Positions 53,906 through 63,149 of a stretch of 64,000 bases of DNA are shown here, piece after piece. The DNA lies in NCBI GenBank assembly GCA_038373885.1, contig JAWZYV010011897.1:62001-126000 (forward strand), read 5' to 3'. Position numbers and translations under genes: made by a program. Within the stretch, counting starts at the first letter, position 1. Each line of letters starts with the position of its first letter. A model generated the notes under the pieces. It was not told where the DNA came from, did not search any database, and was given only the letters and a program-made list of their open reading frames with translations. This DNA comes from Cheiracanthium punctorium. Its lineage: Eukaryota; Arthropoda; Arachnida; Araneae; Cheiracanthiidae.

Positions 53906-54153
53906 AGAATTTGCATATTTTATCGAATTTCATGAAAAGAACTGAACTGAATGTAAAACCGCTGCTTCTAGACAAAAATGCAAATCTTGTACGTCAAATA
54001 CGTAAGCATACACGTGTGTGTAGGGGAAGCCAGTAGAGAAACAGGCTTTATAAGCGCGCGTAAGTTAAGACGCATTTCGTCCGCTATCACACCTGGGCCA
54101 ATTCTTGGTGTTATTTTGCAGCAATCGGTTAATTTCAAATTGTAACAGTAAAA
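53906..54153. other. probable 5' part of the third Tc1 element
   Basis: No TIR could be paired with a downstream partner. The 250 bases before the transposase relic hold no other feature. Confidence 0.3.
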
Positions 54154-55175
54154 ATGATTAACCACCAACGTTTAGATGATGGAATGAGGTGGCGAATTGT
54201 GGGGAAGCTAGAAGCAGGTCAATCTCGATTCCAGATTTCTAGAGGGTTCAATTTAATGCCCAGCGTCGTGTGTAACTTATGGAAACAGTTCCAGGATACC
54301 GGATCCATCGAGAGAAAGCCTGGGAAGGTCGTCCAAGAGCCACGACGACCAGTGAAGATCGCCATTTGTCCATTATAGCGAGGCGCAACAGGAGTGCTAC
54401 AGCTTCTCAGCTCTCTCGTAACTTGTACAGCCACAGGAACCAGCGAATCAAGGGTGGCTGTTTCCAAAAGACTTCATGAGAGAGGGTTCTTTGTAAGAAG
54501 ACCTGTTTGTGTCCCGCTCACTTCTACGAACAGGATAATCCGTTTAGTATGGTGCAGAGAGCATAGAGATTGGAGTACAGATCAATGGGCGACCGTTCTC
54601 TTCACTGATGAGTCCAAGTTCAGCCTAAACACGATTCTCGCCGTACGTCCACATGGAAAGAACCAGGGACTCGCTACCTGGCCACCAATGTCCGTGAAAT
54701 TGACCATTATGGCAGAGGAGGTTAAATGGTCTGGGCAGGCACCATGTTAGATGGCCGTACACTTCTCCATGTCTTTGAAAAAGGCACTGTAACTGGTGTG
54801 AGGTATAGGGATGAGGTCTTGGAGCCCTATATTCGCCTTTTCAGAGGTGCAGTTGGCCCTGAGTTCATTTTAAAGGGCGATAACGCGAGGCCACATAGAG
54901 TTCTGGTCGACGAATTTCTTGAGCGTGAGGAAATTCGCCGGATGGATTGGCCAGCCAGATCTCCAGATCTTAACCCTATAGATCACGTCTGGGACGTTCT
55001 GGGGAGGGCAATTGCAACTCGCAACCCCCCTCCGAGAACCATTCAGGGAATGAAAACAGCGTTGCTGAACGAGTGGGACCAATTGCCACAGGAAATGATA
55101 AACTGCCTTATTTCAAGTACGAAATCACGCTGCGAGACCTGTATATCTGTAAGAGGGGATCATACCCTCTATTAA
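54154..55175 (+). pseudogene. Tc1-like transposase of a different family, multiply frameshifted
   Basis: The first frame (from 54154) holds a helix-turn-helix block (DDGMRWRIVGKLEAGQ). The reading then shifts near 54325 to RPRATTTSEDRHLSIIARRN, again near 54430 to VSKRLHERGFFVRRP, and again near 54660-54730. LFTDESKF keeps the first aspartate and KGDNARPH the second. The last block reads SPDLNPIDHVWD, so the family's catalytic Glu is Asp. Only 33 residues separate it from the second aspartate instead of 34. The frame is open from 54726 to the stop. At least three frameshifts make it inactive. Confidence 0.82.
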
Positions 55176-55229
55176 CCCATTTTTTTTTTTTTTTGTTTGT
55201 TTATTCTGCAACCGCTGTTCCATTCCAGC

Positions 55230-55517
55230 CGACTCCAACGTGTGTTTCGCACGATCATACGTGTGTATTACACTTATTGAAGGTTATTTGTTTTGTATTG
55301 TATCAATGTATGTACATATCAAATTTCATTAAAATCGGTCCAGTAGTTCTAGAGTTAATCGACCAAGTCTGCAAATTCTCTAAATTTCTTACAGCAGTGT
55401 GCGTACAGACACGTTTTGCAGACACTTATGATAATGAGTATTTTAGAGAAAATTCTCTAAACACCGAAAATTTTCGTGAATACAATACTTCATTTTCTTC
55501 GTAGGAGGAAGTAAAAA
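55230..55517 (-). repeat. terminal-hairpin family copy 6
   Basis: Minus strand: GTTTTTACTTCCTCCTACGA, GTATTGTATTCACGAAAATT, then AGAACTACTGGACCGATTTT and AATGAAATTTGATATG. It also contains a 20-base hairpin (TTTAGAGAA-AA-TTCTCTAAA) near 55442. Confidence 0.55.
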
Positions 55518-56255
55518 CACAAGTGAGTGTAGTTTGTACAACTAATAACTTTGTAACTTAAATGTACTGCAAATTGTAAAGAAAGAAAAAAAAGCAAAAT
55601 AAAAAAAATGTTTAGTAAGTATAATTTGATTTGCTTGTATATCAAAGGGAATGGCGAACATTCCCATCTTATGCAATGCAGTCTAGCAATACAAGGAATT
55701 TCAATAAAACAGCAATTCGAATCAATTCAAACTATTACATTTTTATGATTTTGCTTTTCTTCCAATGTCTTTCTTTTCAATGTACATGTGTTCTCAGAAT
55801 ATGATGTGACGGAATCATTTTTAAATACGCCTCACGCCGCTACATATTTTAAAAATCGCTCTTTTTATCTCGCATTTTTATTACAATAAAAGTACTTTAT
55901 TGTGAACTCTTTTTATTTCTTTCTTTTTTCTCTCCTCAGTTAATTTTGTTGAGTGAGCTTTGCTCTATTTTCTCCTTTTTCATCTACATTTAGAGTCAGA
56001 TAAGAAGCTGTTTAAGATGCCATACTCGTTTTTGAAAATTCGTTTATTTTTCTGTTTTCTGTTTTTTGTTCTGTTACTTGTTTGTTTGTTTGGATTGAAA
56101 CTTTTTTGTTTCACCTTTTCAGTATCTCTGATGATTCCAAATACTTTTAGCCCAGCTGAGCGCTGGTTTATAACAGTCTTTTAAAAAATGTGGAGGGCTG
56201 GAGGAAAAAGAAGTTCTTATGCAATTGAAAGAAATTTTAAGAAAATATATAGATA
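55518..56255. other. no gene recognised
   Basis: AT-rich. A 74-codon hydrophobic frame at 55960 overlaps simple T-rich sequence and is not convincing. Confidence 0.45.
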
Positions 56256-56935
56256 CACTACTGGCCAAAAGTATTGCAAGTTTCAGAAGTCTAAACCTTT
56301 TCAAGATTAAGCCCCCTTTCCCCCGTCAAAATTAAAAATCAATATAATTGATATTTTTTAATGTCAACATGTTAAATTAATTACTTCAAAAACAAGATAG
56401 CATTAAGTTAAAGAACAAAAATAATTATTTAATTTATTGAAAAACAACATAAAAATATATAGGATATTATAGAAATCATAATCTACTTTGGCTTGCCGGA
56501 ATAAAATTAAATAAAGAATTAATTTCAAGTTATTCTGCAAAAAAAAAGCAAATTAATATAAAATATAAAAAAATATATAAAATCGATTCCTCATAATATT
56601 TCACACTTATATCCTAAAATAATATCATATAATAAAAGATCATTTATGATGTTGCTGAGCTGCCTTGACTTTGATCACAACAGTCAGTCTTTTAGACATG
56701 GAATCCACAGTGTTTTACAACACTTCTTTCTGTGTTTCATGATGCCAACTTAAATTATTGGTTCCTGAAGCTCTCGTTTTGTTTTTTGGTGATTTTCAGA
56801 TGTATTCTTTCCAATTATACTACATAAATTCTCAAAAATATTTAAATTTGGAAAATTTCCTGTCCATTCTTTCTGGGATTATTCTTGAAGCGATGTTTAG
56901 ATTTCTCAAACTTGCAATACTTTTGACCAGTAGTG
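56256..56935 (-). mobile_element. Tc1-like relic, 680 bp
   Basis: The left end is CACTACTGGCCAAAAGTATT and the reversed right end is CACTACTGGTCAAAAGTATT. TA lies at 56254-56255 and 56936-56937. It is an internally deleted element with a transposase C-terminus left on the minus strand. Confidence 0.78.
56645..56885 (-). pseudogene. Tc1 transposase C-terminal relic
   Basis: Minus-strand EWTGNFPNLNIFENLCSIIG preserves the block around the third catalytic residue (E in NIFENL). After frame changes, TVDSMSKRLTVVIKVK appears, which resembles a transposase tail. Stops lie between, and the first two catalytic aspartates are deleted. Confidence 0.65.
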
Positions 56936-57283
56936 TAGGGAAAAAAACTGAAAAATCTTCAAACTTTTTTTTTAATGACGAAGAATGGCGGTTTACAACT
57001 TGAAAGTTGTGTACAGATCTTTGTTTACTGGAAAATTTCAGACAATTTATTCTTACCCTTCCAAGAGACTTCTTTTAACAGGTCTTTTAGCGGAAATTGT
57101 TCGGCGTTTGCATATCGTAGGGAAGATATCCTGTAAAATCACCAAGTAACTCCGACAAACAATGTGAGATGAGTTGTCACAGTTGCAACCGTGTTTCACT
57201 CAGATTTCTACTCGAAATACCAAAAATCTATCCATCATCGAACGTAAAAGTACATAGCTTTTAGCCATTTTCCTTATCTTAGA

Positions 57284-58893
57284 TCTATATATATATAAAA
57301 GAGGAAAGTTTGTTCGCTTTCAGGCCGTTCGACGGATCTGGACCAAATTTGGCACACTGACTAAATAGGACAAAAGAAAGCTAATGCCGTAAAAATGAAA
57401 TTGATCGGATTAATAGTTTGAGTTATTTTATGTTTTGTAATGTTTTGGGCTATTTTTCTCGCATTTTACGTTATCACGAGCTAAATTTCTGTCCGAATAC
57501 TATATTTTTTTATATCATCGGAAACTACAGAGTTTTCTTTTTCAAATTTAATTTGTTACAAAATCGTACTTACATTTGCCGATTTTTGGGAGTTTTTTAA
57601 AGGAAATCCTGTTTCGAAGAAAATGTACTGATTAAAAATATGCCATTTTTAAACTGTCGCATCGAAAAACCTAATGGGCAAAAATTTTTCCATCTTTTTA
57701 CCACTGATTGAACATTTATTTCTCCCTCTTTTAAATTTTGAACCGTGCGGAAATGTTTATTAGATTTTTTTTATATGATGTTTTCCCTAAAAACATCACA
57801 GGTTAAAATTCCCTTCCGTGATTGAAGAAACAGCAAATTTTCCCCCTTTCGCCCTGTGTCCTGTGTGAAGTGTGGTGTGTAAGTGGGGATGAAGCGTTTC
57901 CAAGACAACTGACGGTGTTCTTTTTTTCATATGGTGTACGTTCTCAAGGTCGTTCTTGCACTTAAAAGGAGAATCCGTCAGAAATAAACAAACATGCGGG
58001 ATTTATTTGAAATCGTTGCATTAGGAAGTATGACTCCTGAAGAATTTGAAGATAGTATTTTACACGGATTATCAATTCTTCGAGAAGATAGTTACTAAAT
58101 AATTAGAGCCTCAAAATATTTATAAATAAATTAAACCCACTGCGAACATTACATCTAAACAAACCTAGATTTTTAATAAAATAATTATAAAAACCTGGAT
58201 TTTTAATTCATCTATCATTATTTAAGTTCTTATCTACTGTATATATGCCCAATGGTTTGCCTCCAGTGATTCTTGCTGGATTTGAAATTAAAAATAATTA
58301 GTTTATGATGTGCGCAAGTATTAGTGATAAATGACTATTAGAACACAACAGGCAAAAGGAGAGAAACCTAGCTACGTCCAATTCTCAGGAACCTCTGTAC
58401 GCTGGCAAGTCCACAGTTCAATTCCTTTTTTTTTTATCATTGCAGCGGGAGGATTCACATTCCTTCCCTTTACAATCTCATACCGACGACTGGATTCTAT
58501 TTGTTTTTAGTAGTTGCTTAAGTATTAGCGATAAAAGACTGTTAGAACACAGACAGGTAGAAGGGGAGAAGCCTAGCCACGTGCAATTCACGGCAACCTA
58601 TCAGGTGCCGTGTTCTTTGTTGTTGTTGTTGTTGCAGTGGGAAGTCCCATGTCCTTTTTTTATCATTGTAGCGGTAGGATTCACATTCAAGCCTAGCCAC
58701 GTCTAATTCTCACTAACTTCCGTACGCTTTCAGGTGCCTACTTCATTTTTTTTTCGTTGCAGCGGGAAGTCCCATGTCCTTTTTTTTATCATTGTAGCGT
58801 GAGGATTCACATTCCTTCCCTTTACAATTTATATTTAACATCAATGGGCATATTTCCCTTCCATTGCACGGGCAAGCCGGGCCATGCTGCTAG
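57284..58893 (+). mobile_element. non-autonomous Helitron 2
   Basis: Starts TCTATATATATATAAAAGAG after an A and ends CCGGGCCATGCTGCTAG before a T. A GC-rich short stem (GGGCAAGCCGG) lies just before the end. The 3' half has degenerate internal repeats: AGGATTCACATTC at about 58450, 58676 and 58802, and GGGAAGTCCCATGTCC twice. No Rep/helicase gene is present. Confidence 0.65.
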
Positions 58894-59368
58894 TTATCTA
58901 ATAAAATAACGTATTATATTTAGTGAGGCACGGTGTAAAAGCTACTAATGCCCTTTTTTCATGGACATCGAGGCACTCATAAACCTCACACCAATATGCT
59001 AATTTTATTTTGTTTAAAATGGATGAATTTATTTAAAATCACTTTCTATACACAGAGTGTGTTAAAACTCTCCCTTAAAAAATCCACATTAAAATGCTAC
59101 GTAAGTAATCTTCATTAGAACGCATGCTACATGCACATCAATAATCCCTATAAGTTTTATGGAAATCAGTGCAAATTTACGAGACAGACCGATAAATAAG
59201 CTAAAACTAAACAACGTTTAACATTGGTGGAAACAAAATACTAAAAATCTGACTTGGCAAGAGAACTGAGAGAAATAAACACTAAATCTTAGTGCGGGGC
59301 AAAAATTGTGAAGTTTCATTTAAACTTTAGGAATGTTTTCAAGAAAGTACAATTTTCTTTCTTGCTAT
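58894..59368. other. no gene recognised
   Basis: AT-rich flank between the Helitron and the dispersed repeat. Confidence 0.4.
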
Positions 59369-59446
59369 GTTTGTTTGTGTAACATGTATTTCGGATTTCT
59401 TTGCTTGACCCGAAGCCAGCAAATAAATCTACGTCAGAAGGACAAT
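59369..59446 (+). repeat. unclassified dispersed repeat, copy 2
   Basis: AACATGTATTTCGGATTTCT, GCTTGACCCG, AAATCTACGTCAGAAGGA. It is the partner of 159-256. Confidence 0.5.
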
Positions 59447-59454
59447 ACAAGACG

Positions 59455-59625
59455 AGGTACCCTCCGTGGGGTTTTTTAAGGGGTCCTAACCCGTATTTAC
59501 GCTAAGTTTCGGAGAAAACCACTGAAAACTCTGAACGGTTGAGTCGACGGACACGACCTGGTTTTGAACCAGGCACCTTCTTTCTACCATTTCGAGTGAC
59601 TTAACCACTCTGCCATGGTGAGGAT
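59455..59625 (-). mobile_element. tRNA-derived SINE (family 1), best head
   Basis: The minus strand begins CACCATGGCAGAGTGGTTAA, an A-box-like TGGCAGAGTGG with a tRNA-Leu/Ser-like D-arm. GGTTCAAAACC (B box) follows at 59560-59570. The family body follows: GTCGACTCAACCGTTCAGAG, TCCGAAACTTAGCGTAAATA, CGGGTTAGGACCCCTT. No acceptor-stem pairing exists, so it is not a tRNA gene. Confidence 0.78.
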
Positions 59626-59630
59626 TTCTT

Positions 59631-60480
59631 GTTACTTTCCGAACATGTACCATGTAAGGAAAGTATTGTAATCGTGAAAAAATTCGACTTTGAGATTTTG
59701 GTGTATTTACACGTTTTGGGGTCTCCTGAATCCATTTATGCTATTTTTACGAGATGTATGTGTGTATGTGTGTGAATGTGGGTTTGCGTGCATGGGAGTG
59801 AAACCTGTAGCTCCTAAATGGTGCATTCGATTGAGCTCAAATTTAGTATATATATTAAAGACCACCCTCGCACGACCGGTATTGACAGGGTGATTATAAT
59901 TAAAGTTCCACTTTAAAACGACCAGAAAAGGAAAACTACTGGACCAAATGTTATCAAACTTGGTAATTGTGTAAAGGCGGTCAGGGGATTCACTATCGGC
60001 GAAAAAAAAGTTCAAAAATTCAACACCAGGGCAAAGACGTATTTAAGGGGGGATGTACAGGGGTCCGAACCTCTTCCCCCACGAAATTTTGATTTTTATT
60101 ACTAAAATGATGATGATATAGTGTCCTTTTGAGAAAAATACTGCTTTTTTATCGTTTGGAACCCCTCCGAAATTTTTGAAACCCCTCCAAAATGATCTTT
60201 TTTTCCGCGGATAATAAGTCCCGTGACCACCTTTACACAACTACCAAGTTTGATAACATTTAGTCCAGTAGTTTTCCTTTCCTCATCGTTTTAAAATGGA
60301 ACTTTAATTAGAATCACCCTGTATATGATAGTATTTTTACAGGGATACAAAATTAATTCTTTAACATTATGGCTTATGGAAGGAAAATTCTTGAAAGTGC
60401 GCTAGTGTCTAAACGGTGCATTCGATTGGGCATGTATACTGTAGGTCATGATCACAAGACCTGTTTAGAGTTTAGTGTTT
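59631..60480 (+). repeat. terminal-hairpin module element, copy 7, split by a fold-back
   Basis: An 8-bp perfect stem TACTTTCC/GGAAAGTA lies at 59633-59665 and encloses ACATG/CATGT. ATTGTAATCGTGAAAAAATT, TTTGGTGTATTTACACG, ATGCTATTTTTACGAG and a short TGTATG run follow, then a module (CATTCGATTGAGCTCAAATT). The fold-back at 59886-60321 interrupts it. It resumes TTTTTACAGGGATAC...TGCATTCGATTGGGC. Confidence 0.7.
59886..60321. mobile_element. fold-back element with ~98-bp TIRs
   Basis: The left arm 59886-59984 starts CAGGGTGATTATAATTAAAG. The right arm 60223-60321 reversed starts CAGGGTGATTCTAATTAAAG. The arms match along their length with scattered changes, including AACTACTGGACxAAATGTTA. The interior of about 240 bases has G/C runs and no ORF. 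It is inserted in a module of the hairpin element. Confidence 0.75.
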
Positions 60481-60792
60481 GTAGACCTGATAATTTGTTC
60501 ACACGGTTGCATAAACAATTGTTATACATTATGGCCTACGAATAGCGAAACATAATGCAACTCAAATATCAATACTCGTTTTCCCCTTCAAACCGCTAGC
60601 CTATAATACTTCCGGTATCCAGTAACAAATAACGAAACATATTAGTACTCGATTACAGGAACTCATTTTCCCCCTTGAAAGCACGACTGGTAGTCTGTAT
60701 TCGAAGTTCGAAGCTGGTCGATCCGGATGCAGTAATGGCTCATATTCGAAAGTAGCAATTCGTTACTTCGAGTCTGAGTGATTATCCGCATC
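60481..60792. other. no feature recognised
   Basis: Contains two near-repeats around AGTAACAAATAACGAA / CAGTAACGAATACATATACG. No gene was seen. Confidence 0.35.
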
Positions 60793-61275
60793 TCAGTAAC
60801 GAATACATATACGGTTTGCCTCAGCTATATTGCGCTCAAGGTACATCCGTACCGCCGCTCTATCATCTCCACCCGAGGCACCATACCCGTAATGCATATC
60901 GGGCAATTCTGAGTTAATAAACAGATCACCGCATAGTCCTAGCCAGGTACGTACCCAGAAAAAAATTTCGGGGAGGGTCCAAAAATTTCGGAGGGGGTCG
61001 AAACGGTGAAAAAAGGGGAATTTTCCACAAAAAGACTTCATCATTATTATTTTGCTAATAAAAATTGAAATTTCGGGAGGGGTCCAGACCCCCTGGACCA
61101 TCCCCCTGGGTACGTCCTTCGTCCTAGCCTAAAATGATCACCTTCCATAAGTCTGCGAGCATCGCCCTCTAGCGGTCGCCGTTTGACTTTCCAGACACAA
61201 GTTCCTGTGTAAATCTTATTTGTCATGGTGTAACAGACTAGCATGTTAAGTTAGTTTGCTAGCGACCTTTTGAGA
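60793..61275 (-). pseudogene. 5' end of a mariner-related element with HTH relic
   Basis: Reversed, it starts CAGGGTGTCTCAAAAGGTCG. After an inserted MITE, the minus-strand frame gives LPDMHYGYGASGGDDRAAVR followed by MYLERN. This resembles the N-terminal helix-turn-helix (DUF4817-type) found beside mariner-like transposases in arthropods. The catalytic part is absent. Confidence 0.45.
60944..61120. mobile_element. hAT-type MITE with 8-bp TSD
   Basis: CAGGTACGTACCCAGAAA...CCCCTGGGTACGTCCTTC, 177 bp, with GTCCTAGC at 60936-60943 and 61121-61128. A diverged member of the 6.9/29.3/46.2-kb family. Confidence 0.75.
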
Positions 61276-61498
61276 CACCCTGTATATTGACTATTTTATT
61301 TAATTCCCGTGTGATGCTCAAACCTTTCGAAAAACCAACATATCAAAATTTAAAGTAGTGGTTTGCTTTAAATTTGGCATCTGATATATAGCTTGTTAGC
61401 ACTCACTAAGCTTTTGTATTCAAAACATCATCAGCCACATGTAACAAACTTTATTTTTCGTATGCAATTTACACATCTCTGACATTTAAAATAAATTA

Positions 61499-61534
<36 letters not shown>

Positions 61535-62304
61535 ATAACGTCACAGTCTTTCAAAAAACATTACCTCACATATTTTGTTACAAATATTGCGACCTTACTA
61601 GAAAAAAGGAAGAATCCTTATATGGGAATAACGGAACGCCTAAGAGTAAAATGATATCTAAATCTAACTCAATAACAGTGACAGAAGCTTACATACAAGA
61701 GAACTTCTTTGGAAACATAAATCCAACAATAGGTCTTTTTTTTCTGACCATAATTTGATCCCAAAGAATTTTTTTTCGCAACGTAGAATCAAAAGTATTC
61801 TTGATTGGCCTGGAAAAATACACGGAAGACTAGCTGCGAAAAAGAATGTAATTGACCAAAAAAGAACATGTAATATCGGGCCATAAAAGGCACAGCGACA
61901 CGGGAAAGAGACCCCAAAGAAAAGAAGTAGATCACATGTTTTGAGATAATATGATTTGCTCTTTAACCTTCTCAAGTTACTCAAAGGAGCTTTCCAGTTT
62001 TCCTAATACTGGCTGTATATAGTTTGGTGGATGAATTTCTTTTTTCTTTAGTGTCAAATATCCATACATTCTTTTTCCTTTGAAAAGCCCCAGAAATGCA
62101 TTAAAATGAGAGGACGATTTTATATAAGAAATATTTTAAACGACGATCGAATTCTTGATTCACTTTGTTGCTCAGGTGTTGCTTGTTTAATCTTTTTTTT
62201 TTTTTTTTTTTTGTTAATGTCGTATAGCTCTAGAACAGTTCAAGAATAAACAAATTCAATCTCGCTATGAAAAGATATACAACACAAAATCAATCGTTCC
62301 TAGT
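61276..62304. other. no gene recognised; (TC)n(TA)n at 61499-61532
   Basis: AT-rich DNA. A 106-codon frame at 61664-61984 (minus) is hydrophobic and Cys/Phe-rich but shows no domain. A T-run lies near 62192. Confidence 0.45.
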
Positions 62305-62525
62305 CTCCTCACTGGAATAGAGCATAGCACTTTGAACTGGTAGACGGAAGGTGCCTGGTTCAAAACCAGGTCGCGCCCGCCGACCTAATCGTTCGGAGTT
62401 GCCCATGGTTTCCTCCGAAACGTAGCATAAATACGGTTTCAGGGTCCTTAGAAAGACCCTTACGGAGGGCATCCCATACCTATCGGCAAAATCCCTCGCG
62501 CAGATAATTGGCCGTAATCCCACAA
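62305..62525 (+). mobile_element. tRNA-derived SINE (family 1)
   Basis: ACTGGAATAGAGCATAGCAC head, GGTTCAAAACCAGGTCGC, CCGACCTAATCGTTCGGAGT, CAGGGTCCTTAGAAAGACCC, GATAATTGGCCGTAATCCCA tail. It gives the unbroken sequence that copy F interrupted at 49.85 kb. Confidence 0.75.
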
Positions 62526-63149
62526 CAACTCACTGCAATGCTGATACCGGGCATATGGAAATTGGTCAATTTACTTTCGACAATGCAACGCAGGTATTCT
62601 TTGTAGCAATAGCTATTAAGGTGGTAATTCCTAGTATTAATAGTAATTCCAAACTATAATTATTAAGGATATCTACATGCCAATGGCAGCAAAAAGCTGT
62701 TTTGCCATTTGATTAGCTGAGGCACACTAATCAACTTTTGCCAATAGCATTATATACATCTGTTTTCTGAAGTTCTCCCAATGCAAAAATAAACAAAATT
62801 TTCGTTTGACATTGTTTACTATAAACATTATGAACAAAATTAATTTTCCTTGCACCATCTCCTCCTCCCTCTCCCCCCTTACACTCTTTCAAGCTTTCCG
62901 ATAATGCAATCATGTATAACAAATTATCTAAACAAGTCGTACAGACTTACATACATTTTCGAAATTCTCAATAAATTCTTTCAAGTTCAAATTTCAGCTT
63001 TCAAGAACCATTGTCGACCTGAGATGTGATATACCTCTTGAACTACTTATCAGGGCTATAACACAACGTAAACACGAGGAAATAAGAAACTATCCCTTCA
63101 TGCACTGTACTTCAGCATCGTACTCCTCACTTAACTTCAATTTAACGTA
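62526..63149. other. no gene recognised
   Basis: AT-rich flank. No element boundary or RNA gene was seen. Confidence 0.45.

Noticed and set aside
59560..59625. tRNA-Leu/Ser gene call
   Set aside because: A and B boxes are present, but the acceptor and anticodon stems do not form and the body matches dispersed SINE copies.
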